Part shown: positions 16,744-23,991 of the stretch, piece by piece | Position numbering within the stretch: position 1 is the first letter of the stretch | How the letters are laid out: every line of letters begins with the position of its first letter | Origin: an uncultured Bacteroidales bacterium | GTDB lineage: Bacteria > Bacteroidota > Bacteroidia > Bacteroidales > Muribaculaceae | NCBI GenBank assembly: GCA_902772455.1 | Contig: CACYAW010000001.1 | Coordinates: forward strand, 1 to 64,000 | Direction: 5' to 3' | Length of the DNA stretch: 64,000 bases | Made by a program: the position numbers and the translations under genes | Notes under the pieces: model-generated | Databases searched by the model: none | Seen by the model: only the letters and a program-made list of their open reading frames with translations | Told to the model about the DNA's origin: nothing

Positions 16744-19167
16744 ATGAAAAAGCTTTTACTTCACTCATCGATGATGGTGCTGCTGGCGGTTTTGGGTGTG
16801 AATATCGCCAGCGCGCAACAACCTCATGTGTATATCAACCCGGGGCATGGCGGCTATGACAGTGATGACCGCAACATGGTCATTTACCCCTTCCATCAGG
16901 GAGACAGCGCCGGCTCGTGGGAGTCGAAATCCAACCTGCGCAAGGGACTTGCCTTGCGTGAGATTCTGCAAAAGAAAGGCTACAAAACCAGTATCTCGCG
17001 CGTGAACAATACCACAGCCGACGATTTGAACCTCTCGACCATCGTCGCCCTGTGTAACCAGAGCGGAGCCGACGTGTTCTACTCAATCCACAGCAATGCC
17101 ACGGGGACCAGTGCGGTGAACAACTTCCCCATGGTCTTCTATCGTGGCTACACGGGTAGCCCGCAAATCGCCAATGCCGATGTGCTGGCCGCCGACCTCG
17201 AGCCTTACCTGTATGCCAGCCAGAGCACGGTGTGGACCCACAATTACCAGATTTGGGGTGACTGGTCGTTCCGTCCCGAGTGGGACACACAGGGCTATGG
17301 CGTGCTGCGCGGCAACCGTGCTGTCGCCAACTTGAGCGAGGGTTCGTTCCATGACTACATCCCCGAGGCTTACCGCCTGTTGAGCTTTTACTATTGCTGG
17401 ATGGAAGGCTGGAACATCTCGCTGGGTGCCGACAAGTATTTCGGTCGGCTCGACGACTTCGGGCAGGGCGTTATTACCGGCAACGTGCGCGATGACCGCA
17501 TCAAGCGCCTGCAGGAGAACCCCCAGCCGTTCATTGTCTATGGTGACGATAACCTCATGCCCATCCACAGCGCCACGGTGCGACTGCTGGACCAGGACGG
17601 CAACGAGGTGCAGCGTTGCGTGACCGACACCCTGCGCAATGGCATCTATGTGTTCAAGTATGTTGACCCGGGCACCTATACCGTCGAGGTGAGCGAACCG
17701 TCGCATTTCCCGCAGACGGCAACCGTCACCGTCACCGCCAACGCGCCCACCTACCAGAATTTCTACCTCAAGCGCGTGCGCGACACCCCTCCCGTGGTGG
17801 TGGATTACAGCCCCGTGTGGAGCGATGGCGACCCTGCCGTGAAGTGCAGCGAGCGCATCGTGCTCACCTTCAACTGGGACATGGACAGCGTGACCACGTG
17901 TGACGCCTTCACGCTCGAGCCATACGTGGAAGGCTCCTTCCGCTGGGAGGATTCCTACTACCGCCTGGTGTTCACGCCAGTGGATGCCTTTGACGTGAAT
18001 ACACTCTATACCCTCACGCTCAAGAAGAGCGCGGAGCATGGCGGCGGCACACCCATGGACGAGGATTTCACCATGCAATTCTATACCCAGAAGCGTAACC
18101 ACTTGGCCGAGTTGGCCGTCTTCCCCTATGAGGGCGCACCAGTGCACTATACCAAGCCCGTTGTGGAACTGCGTGTGGACTCGATGCTGGATACCTATAA
18201 CCTGTTCAACCGCTTGCGTGTGCTCGACAGCGAGGGCAATGAGCAGGCCTGGAACAAGCGCAGCATCAAGTACAACAAGAGGGGTGATGACTACGGCTAT
18301 GTCCGCATCCCGCTCACCAAGGATATCGAGCCAGGAAAGGACTATCACCTCATCCTTGACGTTGACATCGCCGACACAGCAGGCATCCACCTGCCCGCAG
18401 CCCGCGACATCGTCTTCCATGCTGTGGACGCTGGAGCCGACAAACCCGGCATGCAGGTCGTGGAGGGATTTGAGAACGCCGATGACTACTACAGCTACAG
18501 TTCCGACGGTGAAGCCGATGTGCTTAACAGCAGCGAGTTAACAAACTCGACCGACAGGCTGTTCGGCAGCAAATCCATGCAGGTGACTTACGAGTTCAGC
18601 GATAAAACCGGGCAAATATTTATCTGTCCCAAGAACACAACAGACATCAACTTCTGCAAAGGCGACACGTTGGGCATCCACATCTGGGGAGATATGAGTT
18701 TCAACAGTCTAATAGCAGATTTCTCCGACGAAAATGGTCAATACTGTGGGTTTGTCATAGGGTGGATGAATTACCATGGTTGGCGGTATGTGGAAGTTGT
18801 GCCGAATCAATCTGATCTTCTCGGAGATCATGTCAAGTTCAATGGCATCCGTATAGTACCAGGAGGAATTTCCGGCACGGACCTGTGGATAAAGACAGGT
18901 ACCATCCGCTTCGACAACATGATCAAGAAGGCATCCAGCGGCATCGACGAGGTGCCCATCGCGGGCCTGAAGATTCGTTGCGAGGATGACTACATCGTTG
19001 CTAGTGCCGACACCTACATCCAGGCCGTGGAGCTGCTGGATATCAATGGCCGCAATGTCAAAGCCGCTGGAGGTAATTGCCTCAACGTTGCCGACATCGA
19101 GCCGGGCATTTATCTCGTGCGCGTCCACATCAACGGCCGCACAGCCACCAGCAAGGTGAAACTGTAG
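16744..19167 (+). CDS. Secreted N-acetylmuramoyl-L-alanine amidase with Ig-like domains and type IX-type sorting tail
   Basis: 807 residues; signal peptide ends near residue 24 (NIASAQQ). The Amidase_3 domain follows at once: His35 (NPGHGGYDSDD), Glu60 (WESKSNL), His116 (SIHSNATG), Glu199 (LSEGSFHDY). A regulatory-like beta domain (about 270-345), two Ig-like or Big-like regions (350-560) and a jelly-roll-like region (570-725) come next. The last 75 residues resemble a Por secretion (type IX) sorting domain, with VELLDINGRNV, IEPGIYLVRV and a basic KVKL end. It pairs with the propeller gene 15 nt upstream. The protein is probably anchored on or released from the outer surface. A CTAG repeat array begins 22 nt after the stop. 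Confidence 0.9.
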   Translation: MKKLLLHSSMMVLLAVLGVNIASAQQPHVYINPGHGGYDSDDRNMVIYPFHQGDSAGSWESKSNLRKGLALREILQKKGYKTSISRVNNTTADDLNLSTIVALCNQSGADVFYSIHSNATGTSAVNNFPMVFYRGYTGSPQIANADVLAADLEPYLYASQSTVWTHNYQIWGDWSFRPEWDTQGYGVLRGNRAVANLSEGSFHDYIPEAYRLLSFYYCWMEGWNISLGADKYFGRLDDFGQGVITGNVRDDRIKRLQENPQPFIVYGDDNLMPIHSATVRLLDQDGNEVQRCVTDTLRNGIYVFKYVDPGTYTVEVSEPSHFPQTATVTVTANAPTYQNFYLKRVRDTPPVVVDYSPVWSDGDPAVKCSERIVLTFNWDMDSVTTCDAFTLEPYVEGSFRWEDSYYRLVFTPVDAFDVNTLYTLTLKKSAEHGGGTPMDEDFTMQFYTQKRNHLAELAVFPYEGAPVHYTKPVVELRVDSMLDTYNLFNRLRVLDSEGNEQAWNKRSIKYNKRGDDYGYVRIPLTKDIEPGKDYHLILDVDIADTAGIHLPAARDIVFHAVDAGADKPGMQVVEGFENADDYYSYSSDGEADVLNSSELTNSTDRLFGSKSMQVTYEFSDKTGQIFICPKNTTDINFCKGDTLGIHIWGDMSFNSLIADFSDENGQYCGFVIGWMNYHGWRYVEVVPNQSDLLGDHVKFNGIRIVPGGISGTDLWIKTGTIRFDNMIKKASSGIDEVPIAGLKIRCEDDYIVASADTYIQAVELLDINGRNVKAAGGNCLNVADIEPGIYLVRVHINGRTATSKVKL

Positions 19168-19189
19168 CGTTCCCGGCAATCTGGGTCCC

Positions 19190-19324
19190 CTAGATATTCT
19201 AGAAAATCTAGTTACTCTAGAAAATCTAGTTATTCTAGAAAATCTAGAATCTCTAGAAAATCTAGAATCTCTAGAAAATCTAGAATCTCTAGAAAATCTA
19301 GATAATCTAGAATCTCTAGAAATA
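19190..19324. repeat. 9-bp CTAG tandem array (15 units)
   Basis: CTAG recurs exactly every 9 bp from 19190 to 19316; the five bases between alternate between AAAAT and variants such as AATCT, TTACT or TTATT, giving an 18-bp higher order. Each TCTAG-AAAA-TCTAGA pair can fold as a small hairpin. A related array is at 35007. Confidence 0.95.
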
Positions 19325-19366
19325 AAAAACGATAAGGCCCCCGCAATGGGGGCCCTATCGTTTTTG
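19325..19366. terminator. Strong intrinsic terminator after the amidase operon
   Basis: ACGATA-A-GGCCCCC (19329-19342) pairs with GGGGGCC-C-TATCGT (19348-19361), loop GCAAT, A run before and T run after. It can stop transcription from either side. Confidence 0.9.
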
Positions 19367-19375
19367 TTATAAAAC

Positions 19376-19388
19376 TGACAAAATGTCA
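19376..19388. promoter_or_regulatory. TGACA-N3-TGTCA palindrome, distal copy
   Basis: Perfect TGACA AAA TGTCA, centred about 107 bp upstream of the predicted sigma-54 start site of the Hsp20 gene. Likely enhancer-binding-protein site; regulator unknown. Confidence 0.6.
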
Positions 19389-19416
19389 TTTTTTCGTTTA
19401 AAATAGTTTAAAAACC

Positions 19417-19429
19417 TGACAGGGTGTCT
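19417..19429. promoter_or_regulatory. TGACA-N3-TGTC palindrome, proximal copy
   Basis: TGACA GGG TGTCT, 41 bp (about four helical turns) downstream of the first copy and on the same face of the helix, about 66 bp upstream of the predicted start. Confidence 0.6.
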
Positions 19430-19461
19430 TTGAATTTTAACAGTAGTTATACTTTGGGCCA

Positions 19462-19478
19462 TTGGCACTGCTTTTGCT
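19462..19478 (+). promoter_or_regulatory. Sigma-54 (RpoN) promoter of the Hsp20 gene
   Basis: TTGGCAC (19462-19468), five bases, TTGCT (19474-19478): GG and GC are exactly 10 nt apart. This is a full match to the -24/-12 consensus, in an intergenic region of the right orientation about 100 nt before the ATG. Confidence 0.75.
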
Positions 19479-19564
19479 TCCATTTAAGTCGCAAGCGGGT
19501 CGCAAGACCGGCAAGCACGATAAAGAAAACAAACATTTAAAGACTCATAAAATAAAAAGAAATT

Positions 19565-19570
19565 GGAGGT
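19565..19570 (+). promoter_or_regulatory. Shine-Dalgarno site that sets the Hsp20 start
   Basis: GGAGGT lies seven bases before the ATG at 19578. Such a strong site is rare in this window and rules out the in-frame TTG at 19563. Confidence 0.8.
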
Positions 19571-19577
19571 AAAGACT

Positions 19578-20030
19578 ATGTATTTTCCTGTAATTCGTAA
19601 CAACCGCAACAACTGGTTAGACACCGCATTCAACGACCTGTTTGATATGGATTGGACTCCGCGCCACGTGACCACGGCTCCCGCCGTCAACGTCAAGGAG
19701 AGCGATAAGGCGTTCACGATGGAGGTCGCAGCTCCTGGCCTGAAGAAGGAGCTCTGCAAGGTGAACATCAACAACGAGGGCAACTTGGTTGTCAAGATCG
19801 AGAACAAGACCGAGCACGAGGACAAGTCGTGCAAGGAGGAGTGCGAGAAGTTCCACTATGTGCGCCGCGAGTTCTCTTACACCAACTATGAGCAGACTTA
19901 CATCCTGCCCGACGAGGTGGACAAGGAGCACATCAGCGCAAAGGTCGAGGACGGCATCCTGTCCATCGAACTGCCCAAGCTCGCTCCCGAGCCCGAGAAG
20001 AAGGTGGACCGCGTGATCGACATCGCTTAA
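19578..20030 (+). CDS. Hsp20 family small heat-shock protein
   Basis: 150 residues from the ATG that follows GGAGGT. A short N-terminal arm with FNDLFDMDW is followed by the alpha-crystallin domain (AVNVKESDKAFTMEVAAPGL, through KFHYVRREFSYTNYEQTYILP to AKVEDGILSIELPKL), containing the A-x-x-x-n-G-v-L/I motif as VEDGILSI. An unusual Cys- and Glu-rich loop (HEDKSCKEECEK) sits mid-domain. It acts in the cytosol as an ATP-independent holdase. The control region is unusual: a sigma-54 promoter and two palindromes rather than a Bacteroidota -7 box. The gene is monocistronic with its own terminator. Confidence 0.95.
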   Translation: MYFPVIRNNRNNWLDTAFNDLFDMDWTPRHVTTAPAVNVKESDKAFTMEVAAPGLKKELCKVNINNEGNLVVKIENKTEHEDKSCKEECEKFHYVRREFSYTNYEQTYILPDEVDKEHISAKVEDGILSIELPKLAPEPEKKVDRVIDIA

Positions 20031-20062
20031 CAGGCTTTTTCCCGATTCGTGTGAATTGGCTG

Positions 20063-20097
20063 ACACCCGTGGTAAGTCACTGCGGGTGTTTTTTTTG
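20063..20097 (+). terminator. Intrinsic terminator of the Hsp20 gene
   Basis: ACACCCG (20063-20069) pairs with CGGGTGT (20083-20089), followed by eight T. Confidence 0.85.
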
Positions 20098-20197
20098 TAT
20101 GCCCAATAAGTTTGTTAAAAATCGTGGTTTTGTGTTAATATTTGCTTATGGATTGAAAATTTATGGGATTTTGGGGCGCGTTGATTGGGATTTTGCA

Positions 20198-20205
20198 TAA
20201 CTTTG
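20198..20205 (+). promoter_or_regulatory. -7 box for the kinase-like gene at 20274
   Basis: TAACTTTG matches TAnnTTTG; the nearest TTTG upstream (20170-20173) is 24 nt away, slightly too far. Confidence 0.5.
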
Positions 20206-20273
20206 TGTTTTTCAAATCGGCTTTGGCCTGTTTTTAAAAGATTATTAACACAAAGAAACACCCCTTAACTGAG

Positions 20274-21140
20274 ATGGGAGCTATTAAAGGACATAATATT
20301 ACCCTGATTGCCGAGAGCAGCACCACACGAACTGAATGGTCGTTGATAGAGAACGGCCATCAGCTTGAGCATGCTTACACCTCAGGCTTGAACCCGTTTT
20401 TCATGACGCGCCGCGAGATTAGCCACATTATCCGTCTGGAATTGCCGCCGGAGTTCTTTAAGCGCCGCTGGAGTCATGTCTATTTCTATGGTGCCGGTTG
20501 CTCCGGCCCCGAGAAGAACAAGATCATCGAGGCCTCGCTGGTCGCCCAGTTCAAGACCCCTGTAACCGTCATGAGTGACCTGTTGGGTGCCGCTCGCGGG
20601 TTGCTGGTGCGTGAGTCGGGGCTGGCTTGTATCTTGGGCACGGGCAGCAACTCGTGTTTTTATGACGGCAATGATATTGTGAAGAACGTTCCTGCCTTGG
20701 GCTTTATCCTGGGCGATGAGGGCAGCGGTGCCGCTTTGGGCCGCGTGTTCCTGGGTGACGCCCTCAAGGGCTTGGCGCCCCATGAGTTGACCGAAGCGTT
20801 TTTTGACAAATACAAGGTGACTCGTGCCGAGGTGCTTGACGCCGTGCTCAACAACCCCGCCGCCACACGCAACTTGCGTCATTACTCGTTTTTCCTGAGC
20901 GAGCATTTGGACAATCCCTATGTCCATGAAACCATCACACGGGAGTTCAGGCGTTTCTTTGAGCGTAACGTGGCTCAATACGACTACAAGAGTTATCCTG
21001 TCAACTTCGTTGGCTCCATTGCCACAACCTATAGCGAGATACTGCTTGAGGTGGCCAACAGCTTTGGTGCCACCGTGCGCAAAATCGTCCTGAGCAGTAT
21101 GCCCGGCCTGGTCGCTTATCACAGCGATGACATATCCTGA
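20274..21140 (+). CDS. Divergent BadF/BcrA-type (N-acetylglucosamine kinase-like) protein
   Basis: 288 residues, cytoplasmic. Clearly a paralogue of the kinase at 35097: GTGSNSC, LGDEGSGA and the NFVGSIA region are shared. The phosphate-1 motif at the N-terminus differs: AESSTTRTEW stands where the paralogue has ADCGSTKINW, so the usual catalytic/Mg-binding Asp is Glu and the Gly is Ser. The protein may have changed substrate, lost activity or become a sugar sensor; this cannot be decided from sequence. It is followed after three bases by the MG2/plug surface protein, so the two are co-expressed. Confidence 0.8.
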   Translation: MGAIKGHNITLIAESSTTRTEWSLIENGHQLEHAYTSGLNPFFMTRREISHIIRLELPPEFFKRRWSHVYFYGAGCSGPEKNKIIEASLVAQFKTPVTVMSDLLGAARGLLVRESGLACILGTGSNSCFYDGNDIVKNVPALGFILGDEGSGAALGRVFLGDALKGLAPHELTEAFFDKYKVTRAEVLDAVLNNPAATRNLRHYSFFLSEHLDNPYVHETITREFRRFFERNVAQYDYKSYPVNFVGSIATTYSEILLEVANSFGATVRKIVLSSMPGLVAYHSDDIS

Positions 21141-21143
21141 GGC

Positions 21144-23432
21144 ATGATGCGGCGATTGCTCATTCTGTTGAATATGCTGGCCATGGCTGTCGTCATGCTT
21201 GGCCAGACCGTTGAAACCGTTGCCGACCGCATCGACCGGCAGCGGTATGAATTTCCGCAAGAGAAGATCCATGTGATGACCGATCGCGGCAGTTACATGG
21301 CCGGGGATACCATCTGGCTGAGGGCCTGGGTGGTGGATGCCGCGACCCATCAGCCCGTGAATGCCAGTCGCTTTGTCTATGCCGAATTGTTGTCGCCATC
21401 CGACTCGGTCATTACCCGCGTGAAGATACACAGTGGTGACGACGGCATTTTTCAAGGCTATGTGCCCCTGGACGTCAGTATGCCTGAAGGACGCTACCAG
21501 TTGGTGGCCTACACGATGTTCATGCAGAGCGTCGGCACCGACTATTTCTATCGGCAGCCCATCGAAGTGATGTCGCTGATGTCGTTGCGCAAGCGCATTG
21601 TGTCCCGTTGTGTGCGCGACGGTGACCGGGTCGATGTGACACTGCGCTACGAGAATGCCGTCGACAGCAGCCTGTGCGCTTACCACACTTTTGGTTACCT
21701 GGCCAGCAACGGCCTTTGGCTTCAGCGGGGCGGTGGGGAAAAAGAAGTGCGCCTCACGCTCAAGGGTAAGGATGCCCAGATGCCTGTGCTGGCTGTGCAG
21801 TTCGACAACTATGACAAATATATCCTCCTGCCGCCGCCGCATGACAACAGCGTGACCTTCTACCCCGAGGGCGGATATCTGGTTCCCGGTGTGGAGAACT
21901 TGGTGGCCTTTAAGGTTCACGATCCTAACACGCTCGCCGTGAGCGATGGCGGTGAGCTGTGTGACGGTGAGGGTAATGTGCTCGCTCGCCTCGAAGTCGA
22001 GCATGACGGCATGGGCGTGGTGGCGTTCACCCCCAAATGGGGTGAGGCTTACAAAGCGTGCTGGCACGATTTGTTTGACCAGGAGGTGGTGTATGACCTG
22101 CCGGTGGTGCGTGACGATGCCACGGTGGTGCAGGTGCGCCATGTGGGCGATTCGATCAGCTTGACGGCTGTGGGTGCCCGGGCCGCAGGCAGCCTGCTGG
22201 TGCTTCAGCAGCGGGGCAGATATGTGGCACAGGGCAATGAATCCCTTGTCATTGATCCGTCCCTTTTGGAACCTGGCGTTGTGCAGGCCATGCTGTTTGA
22301 CGAGAGCTGGCGCTGCCTGAGCGAGCGCCTGTTCTATGCCGGCGGAAAAGAATTACCTGTTGTGCCGCTTGTCACCGACCGCAACGATTACACCGACCGC
22401 GACCACATCAAGGTGGATATGGACCTGGGTGACCTGACCCGCATGGCTGGCAGCCATTGTGCCGTGGCTGTGGTGGATGATAACGCGACTGTGCTGACTG
22501 AGGGTAATATCTATGCCAACCTGCTGCTGCAGAGTGAGCTGCGTGGGCACATCAACAACCCGACATACTACTTTGATACCATCTATAGCCGTGCTGACCG
22601 CTCCCGTCACCTGGACATGCTGATGATGACCCAGGGCTGGCGCCGCTATGACATTCCGCGCGTGTTGCGCGGGCGCATTGCCGAGCCCCAGTATCCCATC
22701 GAGGTCTCGCAGGTGATTACCGGCCAGGTCTTGAGCGACTGGCGCAAGAAGCCCGTCGTTGGCGGCAAGGTGAGTCTCATAGTGCCGCGAATGGTCTATA
22801 GCAATGTCGTCTATACCGACTCGCTCGGCGAGTTTGCTGTGGTACTGCCGCTGTTCCTCGACACCGATAGCGCCGAATGTGTGGTGCAGGCCGAGAATGT
22901 CAAGGGCAAAAAGCAGATGAATCTTGAGGTGGCCAAGGATGTCTTTCCCGTGAATTACTATATGAACGATGCTGCGGCACATCCCGTCGCCACGGCATCG
23001 ATTGTCGATGAACAGGCTTGGCGCATGGCTCATGATGGCGACTGGCGCCACGTGATGCTCAATGAGTTGCTGGTCCAGGCCGTGAGGCCGCGCGGCAACC
23101 CGATGGCGGGCTCGCCCTACAATCTCACATCCAAGAAGATCGCCGACAGGGACATCCGGTCGCTTGAGGATGCAGTGCGCGAAATACCGGGTCTGTGGGT
23201 GATGAACGGGGCGCTCTACACCGCTGGTGACGGAACCGAAAGGAACCGTGTGTACATCTATGTGGATGGGGAGCTGGTCGATGTGGCGGGTGGTGCCGAT
23301 GACGCCATGATTCTGGATGCCATGGAGCAGGCCAACAATAATGATACGCCCGAGTTGCGTTTACAGATGGCCAAGATGGGCGTTGCCCAGTATAGCCTGA
23401 ACAGTCTGACCTATACCCGTGCCCCGATTTGA
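21144..23432 (+). CDS. MG2 / TonB-plug-domain surface protein, N-terminal part of a frameshifted gene
   Basis: 762 residues with signal peptide (LLILLNMLAMAVVMLGQ). It starts with an alpha-2-macroglobulin MG2-like domain (EKIHVMTDRGSYMAGDTIWLRAWV), further beta domains, a carboxypeptidase-regulatory-like segment (GQVLSDWRKKPVVGGKVSLI) near 525-600, and a TonB-receptor plug-like segment (DIRSLEDAVREIPGL ... YIYVDGELVD) near 680-720. There is no beta barrel. The reading frame ends just after TYTRAPI. The next frame continues as DLNVAETMVSMKHVDY, so one extra C in the CCCC at 23422-23425 would restore a continuous protein of about 896 residues. Substrate unknown; it probably works at the cell envelope. 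Confidence 0.8.
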   Translation: MMRRLLILLNMLAMAVVMLGQTVETVADRIDRQRYEFPQEKIHVMTDRGSYMAGDTIWLRAWVVDAATHQPVNASRFVYAELLSPSDSVITRVKIHSGDDGIFQGYVPLDVSMPEGRYQLVAYTMFMQSVGTDYFYRQPIEVMSLMSLRKRIVSRCVRDGDRVDVTLRYENAVDSSLCAYHTFGYLASNGLWLQRGGGEKEVRLTLKGKDAQMPVLAVQFDNYDKYILLPPPHDNSVTFYPEGGYLVPGVENLVAFKVHDPNTLAVSDGGELCDGEGNVLARLEVEHDGMGVVAFTPKWGEAYKACWHDLFDQEVVYDLPVVRDDATVVQVRHVGDSISLTAVGARAAGSLLVLQQRGRYVAQGNESLVIDPSLLEPGVVQAMLFDESWRCLSERLFYAGGKELPVVPLVTDRNDYTDRDHIKVDMDLGDLTRMAGSHCAVAVVDDNATVLTEGNIYANLLLQSELRGHINNPTYYFDTIYSRADRSRHLDMLMMTQGWRRYDIPRVLRGRIAEPQYPIEVSQVITGQVLSDWRKKPVVGGKVSLIVPRMVYSNVVYTDSLGEFAVVLPLFLDTDSAECVVQAENVKGKKQMNLEVAKDVFPVNYYMNDAAAHPVATASIVDEQAWRMAHDGDWRHVMLNELLVQAVRPRGNPMAGSPYNLTSKKIADRDIRSLEDAVREIPGLWVMNGALYTAGDGTERNRVYIYVDGELVDVAGGADDAMILDAMEQANNNDTPELRLQMAKMGVAQYSLNSLTYTRAPI

Positions 23433-23830
23433 ATGTGGCCGAAACCATGGTGTCGATGAAACATGTGGATTATATCTATCTCGTGCGTGGCAAGCATGGA
23501 GGCACACTTTATATCCAGCACAAGCCGGGCCGTTGGTCGGGTGGGGGAGAGCCCAGCATATATCTCAAGATTATAGAGCCGATGGGCGCGCAAAGGCCTG
23601 TGGAGTTCTACTCACCGCGCTACGATCAGGGCAACGGCGGTGTCGAGGCTGGTACCGACTTGCGTTCGGTGGTTTACTGGAACCCTTGTGTGGCTGTCGG
23701 GCAAGACGGTAAAGCCTCGTTTGACTTCTATGCCAGCGATGCCCACAGCACGACCTACACCATCCTCGTCGAGGGTGTGACCCCCGACGGCGCACTCGTC
23801 CGCTCCACACGTCAGGTGACCAAGCGCTGA
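23429..23830 (+). CDS. C-terminal part of the frameshifted MG2/plug protein
   Basis: 133 codons open from a TTG that overlaps the stop of the upstream part (TTGA). The sequence continues the upstream protein: VSMKHVDYIYLVRGKHGG, a PVEFYSPRYD segment, VYWNPCVAVGQDGKASFDFY, and a final STTYTILVEGVTPDG strand, the normal end of this family. It has no signal peptide, so it is not useful alone unless made by frameshifting or re-initiation. A mutation or a sequencing error in the short C run is the simplest explanation. Confidence 0.75.
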   Translation: MNVAETMVSMKHVDYIYLVRGKHGGTLYIQHKPGRWSGGGEPSIYLKIIEPMGAQRPVEFYSPRYDQGNGGVEAGTDLRSVVYWNPCVAVGQDGKASFDFYASDAHSTTYTILVEGVTPDGALVRSTRQVTKR

Positions 23831-23925
23831 CTTGCCGTCCACTGGAAATCGGTGATATAATTTTCTTAAAAAGTGTAGTTAAATCATAAATAATGTTGTA
23901 AAAGAGGCTGTTGACTGGGTTTCGT

Positions 23926-23956
23926 TTTGGCTTTTCATTTGGTTTGAGTAATTTTG
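23926..23956 (+). promoter_or_regulatory. Promoter of the golvesin/amidase-like gene, possibly of the whole 24-37.5 kb run
   Basis: TTTG (23926-23929), 19-nt spacer, TAATTTTG (23949-23956): full consensus. No equally good promoter is seen between here and 37487. Confidence 0.8.
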
Positions 23957-23991
23957 TTGCATAACATTTTGCTCAAAAACCGAATGAAGAT

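Noticed and set aside
19190..19324. CTAG array as a CRISPR array
   Set aside because: Units are 9 bp with five-base spacers of low diversity and no cas genes are near.
18709..19389. Minus-strand frame with SRFSRDSRFSR repeats
   Set aside because: The repeat is only the 9-bp CTAG array read as codons (9 is a multiple of 3). The rest overlaps the amidase gene antisense. The frame at 34034-35062 shows the same effect.
19563..19577. TTG start 15 nt upstream for the Hsp20 protein
   Set aside because: It would place the GGAGGT site inside the coding sequence. The ATG at 19578 has this site at the right distance.
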